Assembly: GCA_034435635.1 (NCBI GenBank)
Contig: DAOTWY010000045.1
Span: 1 to 6,633 of the forward strand
Reading direction: 5' to 3'
From: DAOTWY01 sp003696565
GTDB lineage: Bacteria; Chloroflexota; Anaerolineae; Aggregatilineales; Phototrophicaceae
DNA length: 6,633 nucleotides
Shown piece after piece: positions 1 through 6,171 of the stretch. The position numbers were made by a program, and so were the translations under genes. The notes below the pieces were generated by a model, which saw only the letters and a program-made list of their open reading frames with translations, was not told the origin of the DNA and did no database searches. Each line of letters starts with the position of its first letter. Position 1 is the first letter of the stretch.

Positions 1-1
1 G

Positions 2-814
2 TTAAGTATTGGCATGCAATCCGCAATTGATCAAGAGCTTAATCTTTTTGCACGCCGGCACGATAATCAAACAGTTGTTAAAGCTGTTCAACAAGCAAGA
101 GATGCTGGGTTTAATAACATTAATCTTGATTTGATTTATGGTTTTCCATATCAGACATTAACCACTTGGGAAAAATCGTTAAAGCAAGTTCTCTCGTTTT
201 CTCCTGAGCATATTTCGTTATATGCTTTAGGTTTGGAAGAGGGCACTCCATTAAAATCCTGGGTAGAGAAGGGCAAACTTCCGCTACCCGATGATGATTT
301 GGCAGCAGATATGTATGAATTTGCAACAGAAGTTTTACGCCAAACTTATTTACAATATGAAATTAGCAATTGGGCAAAATCAGGGTTTGAATGTCTTCAT
401 AACTTACAATATTGGCGTAATGCTCCGTATATTGGATTAGGTCCAGGTGCACACGGTTACGCTAACGGAACACGATATTCGACTATTCTATCCCCACAGC
501 GATATATTCAGTTATTAAAAAACGCCAATGAATCCAAGCTGCAATTTCCAATTACACCTGTCGTTCATGATTACACATTAGTGGATCAATCAACTGAAAT
601 CGCAGAAACACTTATCATGAATCTGCGATTATTACATGAAGGTGTTCATTTATCGGACTTCGAACACCGTTTTGGGGTTAGTTTAATGCAACTTCATGGT
701 AACTTATTGAAGAAGTTTGAAAAGCAAGGGCTTCTTCAAATTACTAAAGATCGCGTTTTGCTAACAGAGCAGGGCAGATTGCTCAGTAATGTCATTTTTC
801 GTGAACTAGTTTAA
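2..814 (+). CDS. hemW: HemW-like radical SAM protein, 5' end missing
   Basis: This is the C-terminal 270 residues of a HemW-family protein (HemN-like, often annotated as oxygen-independent coproporphyrinogen III oxidase-like). HemW is known as a radical-SAM, 4Fe-4S heme-binding protein thought to act as a cytosolic heme chaperone, not a true oxidase. The frame is open to the left edge and begins with LSIG before MQSA, matching the family's 'RLSIGxQS' strand. The ATG at 14 is therefore internal, not the start. Roughly 110-120 residues are missing, including the CxxxCxYC cluster motif. Visible landmarks, numbered from base 2, are LDLIYGFP near 42-49, YEISNWA at 119-125, ECLHN at 130-134 and the family signature GLGPGAHGY at 145-153. 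A HemN C-terminal winged-helix-like region follows from about 195 to the end. The gene converges on fni with 9 bases between stops. The family call is firm; HemW rather than HemN rests on length and the GPGAHG region, because the N-terminus is not visible. Confidence 0.9.
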   Translation, partial: LSIGMQSAIDQELNLFARRHDNQTVVKAVQQARDAGFNNINLDLIYGFPYQTLTTWEKSLKQVLSFSPEHISLYALGLEEGTPLKSWVEKGKLPLPDDDLAADMYEFATEVLRQTYLQYEISNWAKSGFECLHNLQYWRNAPYIGLGPGAHGYANGTRYSTILSPQRYIQLLKNANESKLQFPITPVVHDYTLVDQSTEIAETLIMNLRLLHEGVHLSDFEHRFGVSLMQLHGNLLKKFEKQGLLQITKDRVLLTEQGRLLSNVIFRELV

Positions 815-823
815 GTATGGAGA

Positions 824-1846
824 TTACTCAAGTTTGATTAACGGTGTATTACGAAGTTGAGTGATTGACCCTGCGCCAGAACAGAGCATTGCAACACGTA
901 GTTGTTTACTTAAAATACGGATTAATTCATCAACTGCTTCAGTGGATTGAGCAGCAGCTTTTAAGAATGGGCCTGCTAATCCAGCTAAGGTTGCACCGAG
1001 TGCAATTGATTTGGCAACATCAATACCATCTCTCAGCCCACCGCTTGCAAATATGGGTAAATTCGGCGCGCCAGCAACAGCATATTGAATCGCATCTGTT
1101 GTTGGGATCCCCCAATCAGCAAAAGCGCGTGCTACTTGAGCATGAAACGTTGTAGGCGCACGATAATACTCTACTTCACTCCAAGATGTCCCCCCAGCAC
1201 CTGCTACATCAATGGCAGATACACCAACATTGACTAAATCCCTAACATTTTTTTCTGAAAATCCCCAACCTACTTCTTTGGCAATAACAGGCACTCCAAT
1301 TGTATGACACACTTTCTCAATTTTTTTTAGTAAGCCTGCGAAATTTGTATCACCCTCTGGCTGAACGGCTTCTTGCAATACATTGAAGTGCAAAATTAGC
1401 GCATCTGCCTCAACCATATCAACTGCTTTACGGCATTGATCCACATCATAACCATAGTTAAGTTGTACAGCACCTACATTAGCAAATAACAAAATATCAG
1501 GAGCGACTTGGCGTACTTGATAACTGTCATTTAGTTCAGGCTGTTCAATGGCTGCTCGTTGCGACCCCAATCCCATAGCGATACCATGTATTTGCGCTGC
1601 CTGTGCAAGATTGAGATTGATTTGTCGTGCTATATCAGTACCGCCCGTCATAGATGAAATAAGCAAAGGTACTTTTAGTGTTTTGTTAAAAATCGTTACA
1701 GTGGTATCAATGTTATCCAGATCAAGCTCTGGCAACGCTTGATGCATAAAACGATATTTCTCAAAACCGGTTTTGAGATGAGGAAATTGAACATTTTCCT
1801 CTAAATTGATCTTAATATGATCGATCTTGCGGCTTTCAGTTGTCAC
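824..1846 (-). CDS. fni: Type 2 isopentenyl-diphosphate delta-isomerase (FMN-dependent)
   Basis: This 340-residue cytosolic enzyme interconverts isopentenyl and dimethylallyl diphosphate using reduced FMN and Mg2+, and so feeds isoprenoids such as carotenoids, quinones and bacteriochlorophyll tails. The length is normal for the IDI-2 family. Motifs in order are RKIDH at 6-10, SSMTGG at 64-69, MGLGSQR at 91-97, NVGAVQL at 123-129, HFNVLQEAVQPEGD at 153-166 (with the conserved Gln158 and acidic Mg-binding region), KEVGWG at 190-195, DVAGAGGTSW at 213-222 and ASGGLRDGIDVAKS at 267-280 for FMN phosphate. The start is GTG at 1846. A purine-rich AAGGAAAG (1851-1858, minus strand) has its AGGA core 7 bases upstream, and the RKxDH motif lies just inside, so a later start would lose conserved residues. 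The gene is transcribed divergently from acpP. It could serve a mevalonate or an MEP route; the window does not say which. No truncation or missing key residue was seen. Confidence 0.95.
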   Translation of the reverse strand: MTTESRKIDHIKINLEENVQFPHLKTGFEKYRFMHQALPELDLDNIDTTVTIFNKTLKVPLLISSMTGGTDIARQINLNLAQAAQIHGIAMGLGSQRAAIEQPELNDSYQVRQVAPDILLFANVGAVQLNYGYDVDQCRKAVDMVEADALILHFNVLQEAVQPEGDTNFAGLLKKIEKVCHTIGVPVIAKEVGWGFSEKNVRDLVNVGVSAIDVAGAGGTSWSEVEYYRAPTTFHAQVARAFADWGIPTTDAIQYAVAGAPNLPIFASGGLRDGIDVAKSIALGATLAGLAGPFLKAAAQSTEAVDELIRILSKQLRVAMLCSGAGSITQLRNTPLIKLE

Positions 1847-1873
1847 AAGTCTTTCCTTAATTTACTTTACTGA

Positions 1874-1904
1874 ATTATAATGATAGGGCTGGCAGGCAAT
1901 TCAA
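1874..1904 (-). promoter_or_regulatory. Candidate fni promoter
   Basis: On the minus strand there is a perfect TATAAT at 1879-1874. Upstream of it is TTGAAT at 1904-1899, which matches TTGACA at four of six positions, but the spacer is 19 bases, longer than the preferred 17. A start of transcription near 1867 would give a leader of about 20 bases that includes the fni ribosome binding site. The exact -10 match and location make it the best candidate, but the long spacer and AT-rich context keep this uncertain. Confidence 0.4.
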
Positions 1905-1917
1905 TTATCAGTATAAT
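1889..1917 (+). promoter_or_regulatory. acpP promoter, sigma-70 type
   Basis: A perfect -10 box TATAAT lies at 1912-1917. A -35-like CTGGCA lies at 1889-1894 and matches TTGACA at four of six positions, with an ideal 17-base spacer. Transcription would start near 1924 and leave a leader of about 48 bases before the acpP ATG. It is the only convincing plus-strand promoter in the fni-acpP gap. A second TATAAT at 1876-1881 has no acceptable -35 box. Confidence 0.65.
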
Positions 1918-1923
1918 TTGCCT
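1894..1923. promoter_or_regulatory. Dyad symmetry over the acpP promoter, possible operator
   Basis: Two nested inverted repeats surround the acpP -10 box. The inner arms are AATTAT (1903-1908) and ATAATT (1913-1918) around a 4-base centre. The outer arms are AGGCAA (1894-1899) and TTGCCT (1918-1923). The left side has a few extra bases between inner and outer arms, so the dyad is imperfect. It occupies the spacer, the -10 and the probable start site, where a repressor would block acpP, and it also overlaps the candidate -35 box of fni. No known operator is recognised, and the inner arms could arise by chance in AT-rich DNA. Confidence 0.3.
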
Positions 1924-1960
1924 TGCTTATGTCTATCGAAAAATCATGCTCCCTAATACT

Positions 1961-1966
1961 AGGAGG
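1961..1966 (+). promoter_or_regulatory. Strong ribosome binding site of acpP
   Basis: AGGAGG is a full match to the Shine-Dalgarno core and sits 5 bases before the acpP ATG. It fixes the start codon and fits the high expression usual for acyl carrier protein. It can pair weakly with CTCCCTA just upstream (1949-1955). Confidence 0.9.
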
Positions 1967-1971
1967 AAATT

Positions 1972-2214
1972 ATGGCATCCGTTGAAGAACGTGTAAAGAG
2001 TATTGTCACTGATTTACTGGGCGTTGATGAAGATCGTGTTACTGCTGATGCACATTTTCGCAACGATCTCGAGGCAGACTCACTTGATTTAGTTGAACTT
2101 ATCATGGCATTTGAAGAAGAATTCGGTGGCGAAATTACCGACGAAGATGCTCAAAAGATTGAAACAGTTGGGCAAGCAATTACTTATATTAAAGAACGTA
2201 TGGCGGCGAGCTAG
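1972..2214 (+). CDS. acpP: Acyl carrier protein
   Basis: This 80-residue acidic protein is the cytosolic carrier of growing acyl chains in type II fatty acid synthesis. It becomes active when a holo-ACP synthase attaches 4'-phosphopantetheine to a serine. The attachment site is clear: Ser37 in DLEADSLDLVEL (32-43), at the start of helix II, which is rich in acidic residues (AFEEEF, 46-51) that dock partner enzymes. The C-terminal pattern ITDEDAQKIETVGQAI (55-70) is typical, with Thr56 where many ACPs have Pro (EIPDEDA). Length and ending are normal. The ATG at 1972 follows a full AGGAGG. The gene stands alone on its strand: no fab genes flank it here, it has its own promoter, and a strong terminator begins 20 bases after the stop. 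A polyketide-type role is possible but unlikely given the FAS-type sequence and the lack of synthase genes. Confidence 0.97.
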   Translation: MASVEERVKSIVTDLLGVDEDRVTADAHFRNDLEADSLDLVELIMAFEEEFGGEITDEDAQKIETVGQAITYIKERMAAS

Positions 2215-2233
2215 TCGTAGCATAAGCAACCAG

Positions 2234-2262
2234 AAAGGGCGGTCTTACAGACTGCCTTTTTT
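2234..2262 (+). terminator. Intrinsic terminator of acpP
   Basis: A 12-base-pair stem (2234-2245 with 2249-2260) closes on a 3-base loop TAC and runs into six T residues (2257-2262). Two pairs are G-U on the plus strand (2237-2257 and 2241-2253). On the minus strand these become C-A mismatches and no good U-tract follows, so the signal works mainly for acpP. The stop codon of the opposing membrane protein gene (2245-2247) lies at the loop. Confidence 0.9.
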
Positions 2263-2844
2263 GTTAAGCTTGCTAAATGCATCCATTGCAATCAACAAAA
2301 ATATCATTCCCAGTCCAATTCCACCAATACCCACTGCAACAGGCATGCTAAACCCAATCATCAACTGACGTGCATGAAATAAACCAAGCCAACTTGTTAC
2401 TATGCCTATAACAGATAATATCATAATAAATAACCGACACCATAATCTTGGTATGTTTATTAAACCAATCACCATAGACAACAGCGCAACCAAAAACAAA
2501 AAGAACTGCTGTTGATAATTAGGGTCATGCCTTGCAGTAGTTAAATATTCCAATGGGGGAAATGATGCAATTGTAATTAATGCAAATAGAATTATTGTTA
2601 TAATAGTTCGGCGTTGATTTTGATAGCTATTTAGGATAATCAGCCAGGCAAATATCACAAGCGGTAATCGCAAAAATAGACTAGTTAGCAGAGCAGGGGA
2701 TTGTCCACGCACTTCAGGATGTAAGCTTGCCCATTCTGCTAAATCATAAGCGTTTGCTGTTAGTCCAATAGCTGGATTAATAAGCCATGGAATACTATAA
2801 AATAGCAAACCTAATAAAATTAATAAAAAACTACGCCAATTCAT
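2245..2844 (-). CDS. Six-helix membrane protein of unknown function
   Basis: I do not recognise a named family for this 199-residue protein. It is very hydrophobic, with about six predicted membrane segments near residues 5-25, 50-71, 79-96, 112-130, 134-153 and 165-187. A polar stretch at 31-49 (with YDLAEWASLHPEVRG) between segments 1 and 2 is the most conserved-looking part and probably faces one side of the membrane. No catalytic motif is evident, and the C-terminus is short and basic (KLNKKGSL). The ATG at 2844 overlaps the end of the upstream AAA+ ATPase gene by 14 bases, with GGAG (2851-2854, minus strand) 6 bases ahead of it, so translation is probably coupled. This is the last gene of the minus-strand operon, and its final codons lie inside the acpP terminator hairpin. 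A link to the ATPase is suggested only by this coupling. Confidence 0.8.
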   Translation of the reverse strand: MNWRSFLLILLGLLFYSIPWLINPAIGLTANAYDLAEWASLHPEVRGQSPALLTSLFLRLPLVIFAWLIILNSYQNQRRTIITIILFALITIASFPPLEYLTTARHDPNYQQQFFLFLVALLSMVIGLINIPRLWCRLFIMILSVIGIVTSWLGLFHARQLMIGFSMPVAVGIGGIGLGMIFLLIAMDAFSKLNKKGSL

Positions 2845-3967
2845 TCAAGGCTCCGATAATTTTATCATCTTCCTGCTGTTGAAGCTCAATATAATTTGCC
2901 ATAAATTCGCTTCGGCGTTGTCTTAAAGCCATTGGTGCAACTGCCTTCAAATCTTCAACATCAGCTATTGTTCTGCCATCTGCAGCAGCGTGTGCGCGAG
3001 CAGCCTCAAACATAGTATATTCTGCTCGTGCTGAATCAATTTCGAGCTGTTTGACTAGCTCTAGCCCAATCTGTAATGCTTTGTCAGTGAGTTCAGTTTC
3101 TTTTAAACGTTCTCTTGCATCAATAACTTCTTCTAGTGCTGCACTCGTAGCGGTTTCCCATTCTTTAACAAATTTAGCGGGGTTTTGTCTATATGCTTTT
3201 ACCCGTTTATATACTTCTAATCGATCGGAAGGGTCAGTTAAACCTCTTACATTGACTCTTAATCCAAATCGATCCATAATTTGCGGGCGTAAACGACCTT
3301 CTTCAGGGTTCATTGAGCCTATTAAAACAAAACGTGACCGATAAGTACCTATCATAGCACCACGTCGTACGGTATAGCTACCTTGTGCAGCTGCGTCTAA
3401 AATTGCATCTACAATTTGATCGTCTAATAAATTAACTTCATCGACATACAGTAAGTTTTTATCTGCTCTGGCTAAAATACCCCGTTCAAGACGGATAGCA
3501 TGTCGTTGTACTGCCACTCGCTCATTAATTCCGCCAACAACATCTTCCAAACGAGCGTTAAGCGGTAATTCAACGAGTTTTACAGCTTCAAAATGTGTTA
3601 TCGGCTTGCCAGCATGATACTTTTCATAACAATCTGGATATAAAAATTTGGCTTCTTCTGATTGTAAATCTTCAGGAAATACACCTTCCTCACAATCACT
3701 CACCTCAACATCGGGAAGAATGCCAGTAATACTACGCACCGCAGTCGTCTTAGCAATACCACGTGGACCAATTAGCAAAACACCACCAACAGCTGGATTA
3801 ATGACAGCTAACAAAAGCGCAGTACGCATTTCTAGTTGTCCAACAATTGCTAAAAACGGATATGGGTTATGAACAGCTAATCCTAAATCAGGGGCATCAA
3901 GCTCTAAAATACGACTTGCGCCGGCATCTCGCAATAAGCGTAATAATGCAGAATCTCCCTTTGTCAT
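2831..3967 (-). CDS. BchI/ChlI-family AAA+ ATPase (magnesium chelatase subunit I-like)
   Basis: This 378-residue AAA+ ATPase resembles subunit I of magnesium chelatase, which forms a ring with subunit D and drives Mg2+ insertion into protoporphyrin IX by subunit H. Domain order fits: NPYPFLAIVGQ near 34-44, Walker A GPRGIAKT at 67-74, Walker B NLLYVDEVNLL at 171-181, sensor 1 IGSMNPEEG at 216-224, the arginine-finger region RPQIMDRFG at 227-235 and sensor 2 around Arg314. The second glycine of Walker A (GxxxxGK) is Ala72, as in related MoxR and RavA ATPases. The family's Cys-rich N-terminal insert keeps only Cys92 and Cys113. I choose ATG 3967, four bases after the thioesterase stop. An ATG at 4057 would add 30 Lys/Asn-rich residues overlapping that gene, outside the family domain. 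The ribosome site is weak, so coupling is likely. No bchD or bchH is visible, so a chelatase role is unproven and a MoxR-like chaperone role is possible. Confidence 0.88.
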   Translation of the reverse strand: MTKGDSALLRLLRDAGASRILELDAPDLGLAVHNPYPFLAIVGQLEMRTALLLAVINPAVGGVLLIGPRGIAKTTAVRSITGILPDVEVSDCEEGVFPEDLQSEEAKFLYPDCYEKYHAGKPITHFEAVKLVELPLNARLEDVVGGINERVAVQRHAIRLERGILARADKNLLYVDEVNLLDDQIVDAILDAAAQGSYTVRRGAMIGTYRSRFVLIGSMNPEEGRLRPQIMDRFGLRVNVRGLTDPSDRLEVYKRVKAYRQNPAKFVKEWETATSAALEEVIDARERLKETELTDKALQIGLELVKQLEIDSARAEYTMFEAARAHAAADGRTIADVEDLKAVAPMALRQRRSEFMANYIELQQQEDDKIIGALNELA

Positions 3968-3971
3968 AATA

Positions 3972-4445
3972 TCAGGCTTCTTTTGCGCGTTGTTGTTTGC
4001 GATATACTTGCCGTTCTTCTGCTTGCTTAGCGCGTCTGATTTGTTCTTCTGTTTCAAATATTAACGGAGGCACTTGAGTAGGTCTTCCGTTATCATCCAA
4101 AGCTACAAAAACAAGATATGCTGTATTGCTAAGACGAGATTTTCCTTGCAAAACATTTTCGGCAATCACTTCAACACGAACTTCCATTGATGTACGCCCG
4201 ACATAAGTAAGTTCAGCATTAAACATCACCAACATACCAACATGGATTGGATGCATAAATGTAATCGAATCAACGGCTACGGTAACCGCTGGTCGCCCAG
4301 CATGACGCATAGCCGCAAATCCAGCTGCTTCATCAATCAGGCGCATAATTACGCCACCATGTACATTGCCTAAGCTATTTGTATCTTGTGGACCCATTAC
4401 CACACTTAACGTCACACGAGAATCATCAATTCGTTTCGGCTCCAT
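3972..4445 (-). CDS. Hotdog-fold acyl-CoA thioesterase
   Basis: This 157-residue protein hydrolyses acyl-CoA to free fatty acid and CoA and belongs to the cytosolic ACOT/YciA-type hotdog family. The signature is DTNSLGNVHGGVIMRLIDEA at 21-40, with Asn23 in the catalytic loop, the HGG turn and Asp38 on the long hotdog helix. It is followed by the strands AVDSITFMHPIHVGM and AELTYVGRTSMEVRVEV. A charged, helical tail (131-157, many Glu, Lys, Arg, Gln) follows the fold. The ATG at 4445 shares one base with the glycosyltransferase stop (TAATG), and AAAGGA (4456-4461, minus strand) lies 10 bases upstream. The ATG at 4499 would add 18 residues, including a Cys-rich stretch, that overlap the glycosyltransferase, so I reject it. 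It sits between a glycosyltransferase and a BchI-like ATPase, and neither suggests a substrate. It could be a general housekeeping thioesterase. Confidence 0.92.
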   Translation of the reverse strand: MEPKRIDDSRVTLSVVMGPQDTNSLGNVHGGVIMRLIDEAAGFAAMRHAGRPAVTVAVDSITFMHPIHVGMLVMFNAELTYVGRTSMEVRVEVIAENVLQGKSRLSNTAYLVFVALDDNGRPTQVPPLIFETEEQIRRAKQAEERQVYRKQQRAKEA

Positions 4446-5560
4446 TAACGTATCATCCTTTGATAAATATTTGCAAGTTGATAGGCAGCATTTTCCCACG
4501 TAAAACTTTTTACCCGCTCATATCCTTTTAGAATTAGCTGATTACGTAGTTGCGTATCGGTGATGAGTTTTTCCAACCCATGTGTTATGTCATCAAGATC
4601 ATAAGGATTAACGATGACTGCTGCGTCACCCGCAACTTCGGGAAGTGATGAAACATCAGATGTTAGAACAGGAGTGCCACATGCCATACTTTCTAAAATT
4701 GGCAACCCAAAGCCTTCATACAGTGACGGAAAAGCTGTACAGATCGCATCGCTATATAATCCTGGTAAATCCTGATCATCTGCATACCCAATCATCTTCA
4801 CATAATCTTGCACACCACTTGATTTAATGGTCGCGTAAATCGGATTATCAAGCCAACCTTTACCACCGGCAATCACTAAAGATATATCATAACCACGTTG
4901 ATGCAACAACTTTAATGCTTCAATTAAACGAACATAATTCTTTCTGGGTTGGACCGTTCCTATACTGAAGATATATGGCTGTCCAGCAGGAATACCATAC
5001 CGTCGTCGTATTTCTTGGGTACGTTCTAAGCTAGGCTTAAAGTATGAATCAACACCGCTATATAAAACAGTAATTTTCTGAGGCGATGTGCCATAGATAT
5101 TTACAATGTCGTCTTTTGTTGCTTGCGAATCAGCTAAAATATGCGTAGCATGCCTTATAGACCTTGGCACTACAGAATCAAGATAACGTTTTAAAGATGG
5201 GCTAGCTGCTTCTGGTACTTTAATGAAAGAGAGATCATGAACTGTCAAAATTGATTCAGCCCAAATCGGTGGTAAAACAAAATCTGTTGCATGGTACAAC
5301 TTAATTTTTCCTGTAAAAAACTCAACAGGAAGTGGTATATGTAGACGATGCCAAACCCGAGCAAGAGTCTTCGGCGATAACCGTGTGGATTTCCATATAA
5401 AATTATGGGGGAGGGGCGGAAGATTTTTTTTAGCCCCAGATACAAACAAACGGTAAGGCGTTTCGTGATCAATTTGCATCAATGCACGAATTAGCTCACG
5501 AACATACCGTCCTATACCAGCGCGCTGCTCACATGCAGGAGTATAATCTATAGCAATCAC
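4445..5560 (-). CDS. GT4-family glycosyltransferase
   Basis: This 371-residue retaining glycosyltransferase has a GT-B fold with two Rossmann-like halves and would transfer a sugar, often mannose or a related hexose from a nucleotide donor, onto a growing surface polysaccharide on the cytoplasmic face of the membrane. The N-terminal acceptor half begins MIAIDYTPA with a glycine-containing loop (RAGIGRYV, 13-20). The C-terminal donor half shows FSIGTVQPRKN at 198-208 (donor-contacting Arg206/Lys207) and the family's E-x7-E motif as EGFGLPILE (Glu282, Glu290), then GTPVLTSDVSSLPEVAGDAA (295-314). Length is normal and both halves are complete. The start is GTG at 5560, two bases after the gtrA-like stop; an in-frame stop at 5576-5578 leaves no other normal start codon. 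No strong ribosome site is visible, so coupling to the upstream gene is likely. The exact sugar cannot be read from the sequence. Confidence 0.93.
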   Translation of the reverse strand: MIAIDYTPACEQRAGIGRYVRELIRALMQIDHETPYRLFVSGAKKNLPPLPHNFIWKSTRLSPKTLARVWHRLHIPLPVEFFTGKIKLYHATDFVLPPIWAESILTVHDLSFIKVPEAASPSLKRYLDSVVPRSIRHATHILADSQATKDDIVNIYGTSPQKITVLYSGVDSYFKPSLERTQEIRRRYGIPAGQPYIFSIGTVQPRKNYVRLIEALKLLHQRGYDISLVIAGGKGWLDNPIYATIKSSGVQDYVKMIGYADDQDLPGLYSDAICTAFPSLYEGFGLPILESMACGTPVLTSDVSSLPEVAGDAAVIVNPYDLDDITHGLEKLITDTQLRNQLILKGYERVKSFTWENAAYQLANIYQRMIR

Positions 5561-5562
5561 AA

Positions 5563-6171
5563 CTACTCTACGTCGTTATAAGTCCAGTAACGATTAGCGA
5601 AAAAATTCCACAACATCACAAAAATCATCGCAATCATCTGTGCGATAAGCGTTCCTAACTTCTTTTCTGCCTCGATAGAAGCAATATATTCTGGTTGAAA
5701 TTGATGAATAATTGGCAGTGCAATAGGCATTGTGATGTGCCCAATCTCAACATACATAAGAGTAATCCATAGCGTACGTGCTAGCCATCCAACAACACTA
5801 ATAAAGAAAAACAACCCAAGTTGCTGGCGTAATGTTCTTGAGCGTGATTCAGGATAAACCCATAAGCGTGTCCACGTGAAATTGCTGATCACAGCTAATA
5901 CAAAAGCAATTGTTGTAGCTATGGCTACATTCAAATCATTTGGTTCATTAGCAGCATTCACAGGCGGCAAAATGGAGGCTTGCAAAATTGTCAATGTGCC
6001 AAGATCAATAACCGCACCTGTTAACCCTACAACAGCAAAGCGTAGAAAACGTTCTAACTCTTTTGCTCTAGCACCACCAAACCGCCCAGCCAAATAAGCA
6101 ATTGGTTTATCCAAAGGTGTACGAAAATTTGATTTAGAAGTTTGTTCCATAGTAATTGCAGATTGGCTCAT
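5563..6171 (-). CDS. GtrA-like membrane protein
   Basis: This 202-residue protein belongs to the GtrA family (PF04138), small four-helix membrane proteins thought to help move or anchor lipid-linked sugars for surface glycan modification. Membrane segments lie near 43-64 (FAVVGLTGAVIDLGTLTIL), 81-105 (ending SNFTWTRLWVY), 117-140 and 173-195 (ending NFFANRYWTYND). The 'SNFxWxRxWVY' and 'NFxxNRxWTY' ends of helices 2 and 4 are family hallmarks. The protein is longer than the usual 120-150 residues because of a polar N-terminus of about 40 residues and longer loops (65-80 and 141-172). The ATG at 6171 overlaps the upstream stop as ATGA, with GAGG only 4 bases ahead, a close spacing that fits coupled translation. 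An internal ATG at residue 8 is a less likely start. Its place between a ligase-type protein and a GT4 enzyme supports a role in surface polysaccharide. Confidence 0.9.
   Translation of the reverse strand: MSQSAITMEQTSKSNFRTPLDKPIAYLAGRFGGARAKELERFLRFAVVGLTGAVIDLGTLTILQASILPPVNAANEPNDLNVAIATTIAFVLAVISNFTWTRLWVYPESRSRTLRQQLGLFFFISVVGWLARTLWITLMYVEIGHITMPIALPIIHQFQPEYIASIEAEKKLGTLIAQMIAMIFVMLWNFFANRYWTYNDVE

Noticed and set aside
14..814. ATG at 14 as the start of the HemW-like gene
   Set aside because: The frame is open to the left edge and the residues before it (LSIG) match the family, so the gene is truncated by the window.
800..840. Possible bidirectional terminator between hemW and fni
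   Set aside because: The gap has only a short palindrome (AACTAGTT, 804-811) and a 4-base-pair stem, with no T-run, so no terminator can be supported.
865..1155. Plus-strand frame antisense to fni
   Set aside because: It is antisense to a strongly conserved enzyme and its Leu/Gln-rich translation looks like reverse-strand bias.
2093..2368. Open frame on the plus strand overlapping acpP and the gene after it
   Set aside because: It is an out-of-frame shadow of acpP that runs through a terminator and antisense to a better gene, with no family resemblance.
3968..4057. 30-residue N-terminal extension of the BchI-like ATPase from ATG 4057
   Set aside because: It overlaps the thioesterase by 86 bases, is Lys/Asn-rich and lies outside the conserved domain; ATG 3967 fits the operon spacing.
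4446..4499. 18-residue N-terminal extension of the thioesterase from ATG 4499
   Set aside because: It lies inside the glycosyltransferase gene, while ATG 4445 has AAAGGA 10 bases upstream and a TAATG junction.
5245..5472. Minus-strand frame within the glycosyltransferase
   Set aside because: It is a shadow in another frame of a complete GT4 gene, with no recognisable domain or ribosome site.
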